Assembly (NCBI GenBank): GCA_028673005.1
Contig: CM054115.1
Span: 191,898,370 to 191,962,369, forward strand
Length of the DNA: 64,000 nt
Direction of reading: 5' to 3'
DNA from: Tanypteryx hageni
Taxonomy: Eukaryota; Arthropoda; Insecta; Odonata; Petaluridae
Part shown: piece after piece, positions 22,080-32,680 of the stretch
Position numbering within the stretch: the stretch's first letter is position 1
Layout: every line of letters begins with the position of its first letter
Notes under the pieces: generated by a model
What the model saw: the letters and a program-made list of their open reading frames with translations, nothing else
Told to the model about the DNA's origin: nothing
Databases searched by the model: none
Program-made: the position numbers and the translations under genes

Positions 22080-22335
22080 TAACCACTAAAATGCCTTCCG
22101 CTATTTTTTTCTTTTGCTTTCTTCTCTTGAAAAATACGAGATTCGCTTCTCTCTCTCTCTTTCTATCTCTATCAAGGTTCCGTACAAAGCGGGAAAATTG
22201 CCGACCTCGATTTCTGCGCTCCTAGTGATCTTTCTTCATTCTATTTTCTCCCTTTCTCTCCACCCCTTACCTCTCTCCCTCCCTTACGTATCTCCCTCCC
22301 CTACCTCTCTCCCTCTCTTCCTTCCCCCTATCATC
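22080..22335. repeat. Pyrimidine-rich tract
   Basis: CTCTCTCT and CCCTCC runs on the plus strand, interrupted by a short mixed segment at about 22170-22235. The neighbouring CpG-rich region starts about 500 bases downstream. Confidence 0.8.
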
Positions 22336-22815
22336 CTCTTGCTACTCACGATCATGAAAATTGCACACTTGCCTGATTTTTGATTCTCCGTCACTCAGAG
22401 CTCCACGTTACTCTTTAACATAAAGATTATTTGTCACTAAATCAGCGCCTTTAGTATTGGTTTTCATGAAGAAGCTCGCTCTGCAATCTTCTGCAAACAC
22501 CTTTATCCCTGAATTCATCAACGAGAAATCATACATTTCGTAAATATAGATTATAATTACAACTTAATGGCTCACTGTATTTATTTAATAGGCTATTAAC
22601 GCTTCGTTTTTACTGAAATTGTTTTGATAGGGAGATTGAATGTAGTATAAGCAACTGTTATGAAAATATGCAATATTAAAGAACTTTCTGTGGCTCGAAT
22701 GAAATATCAGTTTAATTTTTGCGATCAATGATGCATGACCCTAATGAGATCGGGAAACATTCTTTGGGGTCGTGAACAAAATAATAAGCGGAAGAGATTG
22801 AATTCTACGTTCTTA
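22336..22815. other. No gene recognised
   Basis: AT-rich spacer between the CT tract and the CpG-rich region. Nothing recognisable. Confidence 0.4.
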
Positions 22816-22819
22816 TGCC

Positions 22820-23780
22820 TTGAACGATGCCAACGGATGCGACAGTTTGCCCTCCGCTTTAATCTTCTCTCTCTCTAGCTACCTCCGCGGAATTATTCAA
22901 CTGCTCCGCGAACCCAAATTGCCCTCGCACACGACCCAATTCCCTTTGCTGCACCGAAAATGGGGTTCACGGGATAGCGGGGTCATTACACGAAGACCGT
23001 TGCCCTTCGCAAACAGACAATCATTGGCGAATGGAACTAATTCCTCCGCCCGGAAATTCGACAATAATCGCCGGTTTGCCGGAGTTCCTTTTCGCGCAGT
23101 CCAACGAGGCAAACTCGCGTCGAGTCGCTTACGGTGCAAATTGTCTCGTTTTTGTTTTGGACTCGGTTGTTAACGGTCCCGATCGGAGTAGAAGAGCTCG
23201 AATTTGTCTTCAACGCGGTGGGATAACGAAAATCCAGGAATACTCGTTGTATTAATTAAGTACTTGCGTTGGCGTGGCATACAGTTCTCCAACCGTGGGA
23301 AGTTCAAAAGGCGTTGGAGAGATGGCAGAGGAGGAGTGGAGAATAGGGCGTTTGCGGCTGACCGAGACGATCGCGTATTTTCCCGTAAGAGACGTAAGGA
23401 TTAAACCGCGAATTCGCAGAGCCACTCGGAGGATTTCCTCTCGCGCCACCAATAGATGGAAATTCTGCGCCACGTCATCGCCTTGCGCTTTTAATTCCCG
23501 CCGGGACATGTCCGCCTCCTCCCGGAGCGGCTCGTTATATTCTCCCGGAAGGGCGCGTTTCCGGCGCGCACGGCATGATCACTAGAGGAGATCGCCTTCC
23601 CCTCCCGAAAGATAAAGAGAGCGAAATGAACTCCGTCAGCGCCTTTCGGACGTCCTCTGTTTCTCTGCCTCCTCCGAAGTGCAGCGACCCGGGGTGACGC
23701 GGAATACAAATCCCCAACCGACATATCTGGGAGTTGTCGTTTAATATTCCGCCCATGGGGAGTGCAGATTTCTTGATATC
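22820..23780. other. Largest CpG-rich region of the window
   Basis: Nearly 1 kb with dense CG dinucleotides, such as GCGCGTTTCCGGCGCGC near 23552, in an otherwise AT-rich window. Several overlapping open frames exist on both strands (for example 22820-23173 plus and 23535-23843 minus), as expected when stop codons become rare in GC-rich DNA. None shows a domain I recognise and no frame stands out. It may be a CpG island-like promoter or conserved non-coding region, or a 5' non-coding exon of a gene outside the window. Confidence 0.5.
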
Positions 23781-24200
23781 ATTGATTTCACGGCAGAAGA
23801 GAGCTCTGATTTCATTTGACTTTTTAAAGTATCTTTGCAACATAGAATGAGTGGTAAAATTGTAAAAATCTTCTATACCTTTATTTAAAATCCATGATAT
23901 TCTAATATAGACTTAGTGCAATTTATTTCACTTTTATTTTATGAAGTAATAAATATTTCAGAATAAAATTAATACACTTGAATATTCGTAGACATTGCCG
24001 CTAGTGTGCAAATGCACAGCTGTTATTTCTATGCTATCGTTATTTTATTTAACAAATCGCAAGTCAGTAAAATTAATTTTATTATTATTTACTGTACTAA
24101 TTTTTATCCAACTAATTACTGAATTTCATAGTAACTGCGCATCTATTTGCGTCGTATTAAATTTATTTATAACAGAGGATAACGATGATTCTAAATAAAT
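23781..24200. other. No gene recognised
   Basis: AT-rich. The small frame at 23995-24198 has no recognisable family. Confidence 0.4.
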
Positions 24201-24478
24201 CAGTGGCGGATCCAAGGGGAGAGGAAGGGGGTGGGTGATGGCCCTACCCTTGGGCGATCACATTGTCCTCCACTGGTTGCATTCTAAAATTCATTCCGCG
24301 CAACGTTCTTTGTTGCTAAGCAGAAGATTATATCTGTATTTCAATGAAAAGAAAGATTCTGTTGGGGTAGGGATTTTCATAATGTATGGTCGTCGGCAAA
24401 GGCGGAATGAAGAGTGGGGAGGGGCCATTTAGGCGATCGCCCCCCTCCCCCCTTAGGAAGTTACTGGATCCGCCCCTG
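24201..24478. mobile_element. hAT-type MITE, 278 bp
   Basis: Left end CAGTGGCGGATCCAAGGGG at 24201. The right end read on the minus strand is CAGGGGCGGATCCAGTAACT, finishing at 24478. These 14-bp termini (one mismatch) match the CAGNGGCGGATCC group of hAT ends. Flanking 8-mers AAATAAAT and AGCTAAAT agree at 6 of 8. GC-rich subterminal blocks (GGGGG and CCCCC) lie inside both ends. No coding content. Confidence 0.7.
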
Positions 24479-25425
24479 AGCTAAATTGAAATGGCTTTAG
24501 TTTTATTTGTATTCATGAGGTTGGAAAAAGGACGGTGGTTCATATATCTGCCCCTTGTCAAAAGTAAGGATTAAATCTTTTCCGCTAAAACAGATCCAAT
24601 TCCTTACGTTTTCGCGAATCTTCGAAAATTCCCCAACTTATAAGAGCTCTGTATGGTAAACAAATACCAAACCCAGCGAAACGAATATATTACAAGAATT
24701 CATTTTTAACTTAGTGATATTGCGTACTTTTTCCTAATAAAACGACAGTCAGTATTATTAAATACTTGTATACGCATAAGAATGAATGAATTTTGGATTT
24801 TCTGTAGCAGTAGATGTAAATTAAAGTTTTTTTAAATTTTTATAACCGCTATGAACCGAAAAATAGTCACGGATATCTTTTTGCCGATTAATAGATTTTC
24901 TTGAGTGCTTGAATTTCGAAGTTATTTTTACCCAACGTTGGTTTCTGTTGAAATGATCTGTCTAGAGATATTATACAGAAACAATAATTATTAATCAAAT
25001 GTAAATTATTTGTATATTCCATGAAAATAAATTGATGTATATTTGATTTAAAACAAGCATCTACGTATAATATCGATTATGTAATTACCCTTGGGTTGCA
25101 TGGAAATTGCAATCGTTTCCGCTGCTTAGCAAGGGTTAGTTCTATGAATGAATGAACGCCTCTCGCAAGGGGCGCCAAAGTTTGACCACTATAAATATCA
25201 CGATTTGGAATAAATGATACTACCCAATAATCGAAATATGAACGCACTGTAGAGCTGATACATCTTCAAAACTAGAAACAAGGCCAACAGTTATCTCGGT
25301 CAAATTCTATGCTCTCCGTTAGATTTTATAGCAAAATGGACATGATTTATTTCTTAGAAATGTATTTCGGTTTTAACCAAAGCTACAAACCATCCTCCCT
25401 CTCATCCGACCATATACCTTCCATT
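24479..25425. other. No gene recognised
   Basis: AT-rich; short frames without recognisable products. Confidence 0.45.
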
Positions 25426-25433
25426 CCCTAAGG

Positions 25434-25753
25434 CTGGGTTTCTCAAACTGTGGTCCGCGTACCCCTGGGTGTCAGCGGATATGTTTAGGGGGTCCGCGAG
25501 TTAATACAGAAACTTATAAAAAATCATAAAATTTTAAAACCCTTTTAAATACTATCGAGACTCATAAGTCCAGATTCATAAAATGTCTTCAATCTTTCCT
25601 CCAAGCACTAGTATCCTGACGGGACTTACAAGTTCCGGCCATTTACTTGTCTTCAAGCAGCGAAACACAAATCCATCCAATGAACTTGGGGGTCCGCGAG
25701 AATTCTTTCCTATCAAAAGGGGTGCTTGCGTTACTCAAGTTTGAGAACCACTG
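25434..25753. mobile_element. hAT-type MITE, 320 bp, with 8-bp target duplication
   Basis: Left end CTGGGTTTCTCAAACTG at 25434. The right end read on the minus strand is CAGTGGTTCTCAAACTTGAG, finishing at 25753. Flanks CCCTAAGG (25426-25433) and CCCTAAAG (25754-25761) agree at 7 of 8. Subterminal GGGGTCCGCGAG occurs near both ends (about 25489 and 25690). Non-coding. Confidence 0.85.
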
Positions 25754-25884
25754 CCCTAAAGTTTAAATACCTTCCCATTCAAATTCGTACACACCCGAAT
25801 TCTTTTATTTTCGCAGTTCGGTTTCTTTTGGTCTCCCCTAGTGATAACATCTTTCAGTGGATCGTCTGCTCGAGTTTGCTAGAG

Positions 25885-26148
25885 CAGCGTTTCTCAAATT
25901 ATGCGCCTAGGCCCCGCAGCGGGACCAAAAATTATTTTGGAAGCAAAGTGAAATGCCAAAAAATAAAATTTTTACGTTTAATAAAATTTTATCAGAGAAT
26001 ATTCGGAAATGCGATTTTATAAAAATTATTAAAAGTTATATTTAATAAAAAAAATTACTGTACAATATATTATTTTTACTATTTTCATTTCAAAGGGACC
26101 GCATGATATTCAAGGGGGCCGTGACAATTGAAACTTTAAGAGCAACTG
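25885..26148. mobile_element. hAT-type MITE, 264 bp, with 8-bp target duplication
   Basis: Left end CAGCGTTTCTCAAATTATG at 25885. The right end read on the minus strand is CAGTTGCTCTTAAAGTTTC, finishing at 26148. Flanks TGCTAGAG (25877-25884) and TGCTGGAG (26149-26156) agree at 7 of 8. It lies 131 bp from the previous MITE, and the ends belong to a different subfamily (right-hand subterminal ACGGCCCCCTTG). Confidence 0.8.
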
Positions 26149-26156
26149 TGCTGGAG

Positions 26157-26954
26157 GGCCTTGAACCAGTTAGTATTCATTTCAGGGCATCGAGTAGGAT
26201 CTGTACTGCAAAAATGATGTTCATAGCAACCAATGTAAACAACATTCGTTCCGTTATTTGCGAGAAGGAATACATTTGCATGTAAAACGTTAATCATTCT
26301 CGTATTAAAATTACTTAGAATCATTGTAGGAGTACGGAATTTGAAACATCGAATGCCTAAAAATCGAAAGCATGTTTTCCTACAATTGGTTTTTGAATAC
26401 GCGTTGCCTTGATCAACAGATCAGTTTTTAATGCGAAAATTTAACGAATTCAAAGTGATTTTCATTATTGCAGGTTTCGTGTTATTGGGCGCCATTGCCT
26501 AGGATAATATCTTCGTATCGCATTTGTTCACGAAATTTCATAAAAAACTCTCCCTTTGAATTTCAACGGGAATCTCACGATTAATATATAGATTTTTACG
26601 CCCAGCTAACACCCAGCGCTCCGCAGTTCTCTCAACATTCTTCGTTAAGCAATAATGTTTCAGAATCTATGTGGCTTTGTCAATCTATAAATACTTGATA
26701 TTTATGTATGGTTTGATTGATTTGATTTTCACACAATTCAAATAATCAAAATATTAATACCATTTACGTGAAGAAGACATTTTCAGCTGTTTTTTAAGCA
26801 GTAAGAGTTCTTTCCAGTCAGAAAAGTGTGTGGTAACACCAGGTGCATAATATACGAATATGAGAATGTTTGTGCAGTACATATTTCACAATTTTTTGCT
26901 CTTGTATAAACTAATCAAGTTATATTAAACCTTGATGTTTATAACTAACAAGTA
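26157..26954. other. No gene recognised
   Basis: AT-rich spacer before the satellite; nothing recognisable. Confidence 0.4.
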
Positions 26955-28820
26955 GAGATATATACAGGTTTACCGTGATAGATAAGTGCTTTTCGTCTAT
27001 TTAGCTGTAGTATAATCGTGCACTAATGTATTTGCTTTGAAATCAGAAAGTTATAATTCCTCATATGCTGTTTGCCCAGCTTATTAGATCCGTTCTAAAC
27101 ATGTTCACTTCCTTTTGACATTCTATAATCGCTCTACACAAGAAATTACTTTTTGAAAACGGTTCAGTCAATACCTTCCAAATTCATAATTACAGAAAAA
27201 TTCTTTTTAGTTGACTCAATTGAAACATATGTTATATTTTGGTAATTTATTTATATGAAGGTTAAATATACTATATTTTGTTAAATTACATAAAGTCAGT
27301 TATCGAGAAATACGTGCAAAAGAAATATTATTTAACGTTTTATTGTAGTAGCTCTGTTATTTTGCTTCGGTTTAATCAAATTGATTCCATTATGATATGT
27401 GGTATAAATGTTATATACAAAATTTAATTGAAATCCGTTCAGTCAATTTCTTCCAAGTCCTTAATTACTGAAAGAATTTGATTTGTAATTGTGGCATCCC
27501 TGTTCTGCTAAATCGGTTGAAATATGCCAATATGGTTTTGTATATATATTTCTATTATATCTATGCGGGCAGTATAACACAAATAATATTTGCAAAATAT
27601 TTTCTTTTTTCTTTTATTGTGGCAGCCCTGATTGCTATATCTATGTTAAACATCTTGATTTTATTTTATTATGTTGTACACCTACTTCATACAAAATGTT
27701 GTTGAAATTAGTTTAGCAAATTCCTCCTAAATGCATAATTACCAAAATGATTAAATTTGCAATTGTGGCAGGCCTGCTTAGTAGATCCGGTCGATATATA
27801 TCATTTTCGTCATGAATACGTGTGGAAATTCTATTAACCAAATTTGGTTGAAATCAATTCAGCCAATTCTTCCCTGATGTATGGGTAGGTACGAACGGCT
27901 ATCACGAAGATAATAGTGCCTTTCGTCAAACTCGCAGAAGTATAATCGTATACTAATGTATTTGCTTTGAATTCAGAAAATAATTTTTCCTTATATTGTG
28001 GTAGCCTCCGTTCAGCCAATACCTTCCAAATTCATAGTTACAGAAAATACTAACTTTGATTTTTTGGTAGCCCTGTTTAGTCGACTAGGTTGGTAATTAA
28101 CATTTTGTTCTATATTTATATGATGATTGTAAATTCTATCTTTGATTAAAATTCAAGGAATCAGTTATCTAGAAATAAGATTTAAAAAAATATAAATTTA
28201 CTTTTTAATGTGGTAGCCCTGCTCTTTAACTCCGCTTTAAACATCTTGATTTCATTATAGTATGTTGTACAAATCTTATATGAAAAATTTAGTTGAAATC
28301 CGCGCAGCCAATTCTCTCCAAATCCATTAAACTGTAAGAGTTTAATTTGTAATTGTGGTAACACTGTTTGACTGATACGGTCCAAATATGTTATTTTGGT
28401 TTTGTGTACGTGTGTTTAATATAAATATTAAATTTCGTGAAAATTGGTAATGACAATTCAACACAAACTGGTGTAAAAAGAACTATTTAATTAGTTTTAT
28501 TGTGGTAGCACTGATTTCCATATCAACACTAAATATATTGATTTTGTTTTTCTATGTTGCACACCCCCTCCATTCAGAATTTCGTTGAAATCGGTTTCGC
28601 CCATTCCTTCCAAATTCCCAGTTACCGAAAAGTTAACTTTGCAATAGCGGCACCCCTGCTGAAGGGATCTGGTCGAAATATGCCACCTTTGTCATTAATT
28701 TATGTGAATGTGAATGTACCAAATTTGGCTGAAATCGGTTAAACCAATTCATCCCTGTTATATTCGTACTGACGGACACCACGAAGATAATAGTGCTTTT
28801 CAGCAATGACGAAAGCACTA
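26955..28820 (+). repeat. Higher-order satellite: about 140-bp monomers in a 0.9-kb unit
   Basis: A monomer of about 140 bp carrying TTGTGGYAGCCCTG and then AAATTTxGTTGAAATCxG and CCTTCCAAATTCATAATTAC-like parts recurs through the block. The CCTTCCAAATTC-like landmark is at about 27176, 27452, 27722, 28022, 28314 and 28607, about 270-300 bp apart, with a related half-unit between. A larger landmark, CACGAAGATAATAGTGC, or its diverged form, sits near 26972, 27903 and 28783, giving a unit of about 0.9 kb repeated twice. The block ends with a hairpin-capable GTGCTTTTC...GAAAGCAC (about 28792-28816). Non-coding. A reverse-oriented partial copy lies at 55770-56020. Confidence 0.75.
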
Positions 28821-29860
28821 AAAAGGTGTATATGTACGTACTTGGCAAATTTGCCTTATGTTTTTGTCAAATTTTTGTTGTATGTAAGATAAAATTAAAT
28901 CTATTCCAATTTAAATTTTATGAAAACATGGGAGGGAGGAATGGCAGAGCAAATAACATGAGTCGCTCTCTTCACCAACTACGTACTGTCTTTCTAGCGG
29001 AATGAAGAATAGCAGATGCGATGCATTGCTGGTTGCCTACATCTGTAGCAGCATGTGCTTTTTAACTATTTTTTCCGGTTAATCCATAGCAGCAAATCCT
29101 ACATACACTACGTTTATACAATGTCTAACGCTCATATAGAAAAATCTATCCAGAAAATTTGGTTTCTGTAATTGGAAGTTGCAGAACTCCAGAGATATGG
29201 CCCGTAGAGACGGCCGGACGGACAGACTAACCGAATACATGAGGGATTTGCTATAAAAAATGCACCTCATTTTTTTAAATAAAAGTAATTATATGATATG
29301 AATAAATACATTTTTACTACGTATTTTCTACTTTTTCAACTTACGTCTATTTAAAAGAACCCAGTAAAAAAATTGGAGATGCGGCATATTATATCTTGCC
29401 TCAGGCGGCAAACTGTCTGGGCCATGCCCGGATGTTGCCTGCGCTAACATTCAATATTAGAACAGAAATCCGCACACATTGCGAAATGCGTTCATCAATA
29501 TGAAGATTATTTTTGTTAAATACCTATATTAGTAGATAGATAAGTAAAAGTGGAGACTACGGTAGGGTGAACAGATTTTGATGGTCACAACTGGATCAAA
29601 ATAAATTTCAAAGCCTAAAATACGGGACAATTTGAAACCGGGATAATGTGAATTTCACAATTTTCAGATAATCTTTGAAAAATGAAAAATAAACGTTATA
29701 AAAGAGAAAGAAAGTTATAATACTACGTAAAAATTATTAAATTAATATATTTGAAGAATAAGTAAGCATTATTGTAGTATAAAATAAATCTGGAGCCAAC
29801 GTTTTTAATCATATTTCATTGAACGTCTTGCTGCTCTAATAAGATTTTGATAATTTTTGA
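28821..29860. other. No gene; contains a GACGGACAGAC-type repeat end
   Basis: Mostly AT-rich. At about 29160-29235 a sequence with GGTTTCTG...GGCCGGACGGACAGAC occurs. This kind of GGAC/AGAC motif ends many invertebrate interspersed repeats and recurs at other places in this window. At 29395-29445 is a GC-rich piece (CAGGCGGCAAACTGTCTGGG) that may be a decayed transposon end. Confidence 0.4.
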
Positions 29861-30460
29861 TCAGCTAATAAAACCTTTACACTTTAAATTTATGTTAAAT
29901 TTACATAACATAATGGAATTAATTGTTCTTTTATCGAGACGGTTTCTTTCATTCGACCATTGAACATTTATTTCTGAAAATATTCTCTCGATATTTTCAT
30001 TATGTGCCGGAATGGCAAAAAAAGCCACATAATTTTTCCATTTCTGAGGTCTGCTCTTTAAATACAAACTTAAAAAAATCAATGACCATCGACCGTAACA
30101 AGATCGATTTAGCCAATTATCATTCCTCTCATTGAGCTATTCTGTAATAAATATTTTAGTAAAGAAAACTGACGAAATAATAAGTTTTGGTCAATTTGAA
30201 ACGACATATGAATAGTGTTTTTACACGTATTTTATTCTTCCAAATTGGAATATCTTTTGAAAGCATCCATTTCATAAATTTGAACATATGGAAGCGTTCA
30301 ATTAATTTTTATAGGTATTCACAAATCGTTTGATACATATCAAATATATCATCTTTGAATGCTTTAATTTCTTTGCCCTAAATATTGTGATCACTCAAAA
30401 TTTTGTGAGCACTTAAGGGAACAAATTTTTATTCAATGCGTAATTTCAACATTTTGATCG
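29861..30460 (-). pseudogene. hAT transposase C-terminal relic
   Basis: The minus-strand frame at 29861-30082 reads PQKWKNYVAFFAIPAHNENI, then ERIFSEINVQWSNERNRL. This is the hAT dimerisation region (ERxFS followed by W-x-x-ERNRL). Upstream, frame-shifted pieces such as YVQIYEMDAFK near 30290 fit the preceding part of the same family. It is a different hAT lineage from the ZMYM1-like copies, in which the motif reads ERSFSKLK. Stops and frameshifts are present. Confidence 0.7.
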
Positions 30461-31440
30461 TGAAATAAACTCCTAGCGTAGCCTTCTGATACTGAATATA
30501 GCCATAAAGCTCCAACAATTAAGAAAATAAAAAGGAGCGCTACTAACAATAACACGTATCTAAGCGAAAAGTTTTGATAATTGTTGCCGGTAGATGGTTT
30601 AGTGTTGGCAGCTAAAAAAATTTAGTTTTTAAGATATCTCTTAAACAACGCATTATATTGGCAAATATTTCAAACAAAGGTTTTAGGAAATTAAAATCCA
30701 TTCAACGATTATACCAGTATGTTTTTACATTAATCAAATATTAAAGTAAATAGTTCAAAAAAAGGGTAAGTGACGAGAATAAACATTCCCTTTCGATTGA
30801 GAGATTTTTAACAAAAACTCATTAATACCTTTCCTTTTAAGAAGAATGTCAAATACGAAATTTTGCGTTGATCTGATTGATAGTTTTTGAGCTAGAGCAC
30901 CTACAAAATTCCCGTCACAGACACACAAAGACACAAATAGACTTACACACACAGACACACCCAGAGACATCATAGAGAAAATAGTCAAAAACCTTTAAAC
31001 ATGTATTTCCTTTGAATCTCGAATTCGAGTTTTTTCACGAAAACAAAACCTTATACGTCGTATGCGGAGAAAGTAAAAAGTTAAATGGAAATATAATATA
31101 TCTTCAGAATAATGAAGGATATTGGCAAAGTCATTTTATCTGGAGACGAATTTGAAAGACTGACCGGTGTAACTAATGAGGACTGATAAATTATGTGCTC
31201 CATCACATGACAATGACAATAAATGACGAATAAATAAATATAGAAACTCCGACAGTATAGAAACAATGCTGAAATTATTAGCAATTATTTTTGTTTTTCT
31301 TGCTTGTTATTTTTAGTTCATTTCTTAACTGTATGCTCAAGCGACATACAAGGTTAAGTTGTAGAGAGGCTCAAGAGAGTCTAACCCCCCCCCCCCCAAT
31401 CAAGGTTCCAATCAATCAAAACTGAACTACTTACATCACC
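30461..31440. other. No gene; repeat end with CA/GACA motif and a poly-C run
   Basis: Around 30900-30970, repeated GACACACA and AGACAC words follow GTTTTTGAGCTAGAGCACCT, looking like the 3' end of an interspersed repeat that continues to about 31070. A C homopolymer of about 13 bases starts at 31385. No coding content. Confidence 0.45.
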
Positions 31441-31444
31441 GGTA

Positions 31445-31640
31445 GCTTATGTCCTTGCGTTGGTGTGGAGAGGGAGTGAGAGATGGAGATGGGAAGTGAG
31501 AGATAGAGAGGGAAGAGGGCGGGTTAAAGGAGGAGGGATGAAAGGGGAGAAAGGTGGAAGGAAGAAGAGAAGTGAGAGGACGTAGCTAATAGAGAAAAGA
31601 AGGAGGTAGGGTATATATGAAGTGAAAGAGAAAGGAGATG
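31445..31640. repeat. Purine-rich (GA) tract
   Basis: GAGAGAGGG-type sequence directly left of the hAT element at 31645. The same composition resumes right of that element at 32346, so the element landed inside a GA-rich tract. Confidence 0.75.
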
Positions 31641-31644
31641 AGAG

Positions 31645-32345
31645 TAGAGTTGGGGAGTGTGACTTTTTCTGTCACAGTGACAAACAAATACATGTGACTT
31701 GTACCTGTTACTTAAGTCACAGGTGGCTTTTTCATTGCATTTATCTTGAGCTGGTGGAACTGGTGACGGTGTTAACACCATTGAAATCGGACGGTAATGG
31801 GTAGCCCTTTAAATATCTTTGAATGGGCTTGTTTGGGCAATGATGTCAGATAAGTGTTTCTCTCTCACACTCATTATATTGTACTCAAGAAATGCAACCA
31901 AGCATTAGCCCATACCCGAAGACCCTTTCTCCTCCCTTTCCAGATAGCTCCCAAGTGTTGACTCAAAGAAAATAAATTCATCTCAAAATAAAGAGACGTC
32001 ACAGTGCCTACATCCCCTTCCACTACACAGTCACGGCGTTTAATAATGGTTTTTAGAAGCCACAACTCACCAGCTCCCCCTTAAAGCCTTCCCTTCCCAT
32101 TCATTTAAATCCCCTCTCTGGACTGTTAGAACACACGATACTGTTGGGACCAAGTTAGATATCGGGTGGGCGGGAGTGGGAATAGGGTCTGCGCTCCTTC
32201 GCTGTTCCACCGACCTCACGCTGAATGAACCTGTGACTGACTGACACCCATACCTATTTCTTCCCACTCATACATGTTACCGGTCACAGTTCCCCGTCAG
32301 TCACAGTGACAAAATAGCAGTGACTGCAAATACTCCACAACTCTA
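31645..32345. mobile_element. hAT-type non-autonomous element, 701 bp, with 8-bp target duplication
   Basis: Left end TAGAGTTGGGGAGTGTGAC at 31645. The right end read on the minus strand is TAGAGTTGTGGAGTATTTGC, finishing at 32345. Flanks GATGAGAG (31637-31644) and GATGGGAG (32346-32353) agree at 7 of 8. Several copies of GTCACAGTGAC-like words occur inside both ends (about 31670, 31715, 32285, 32302), as subterminal repeats do in hAT elements. Open frames inside have no recognisable transposase. Confidence 0.8.
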
Positions 32346-32353
32346 GATGGGAG

Positions 32354-32680
32354 AGTGTCGGGAGAAACAGTATGACAGGAAAATGAGAGAGAGAGTTGAT
32401 ACAAATGTCAAGTGTTCTGTGGATGGGGAAAGGGTTTGGATTGAGATAGGGTGGGGCGAGGGGAAGATGGTTGGTAGGAGGGATGCGTTTGCGATCGAAG
32501 GAATGGTTTCGGGATTGTGGAGATGTGTTTTTGGGGAGGGAGAGAGGCGATTAGGGGAGAGATTAGGGGATGGAGAAAATGGCGCCACGCTGTGGTTGTA
32601 GAAAGAGTGAGAGGGAGAGAAAGAAGGAACAGGGGCAGAGAGGGAGTGTCGAATAAGGTGAAAGGATCATGCAGGTGCAG
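32354..32680. repeat. Purine-rich (GA/GGG) tract
   Basis: Continuation of the GA-rich host tract after the hAT element. Frames over it on both strands are compositional. Confidence 0.7.

Noticed and set aside
22820..23843. Several overlapping frames of 65-117 residues in the CpG-rich region
   Set aside because: Overlapping open frames on both strands are expected in GC-rich DNA; none contains a domain I can name and none stands out.
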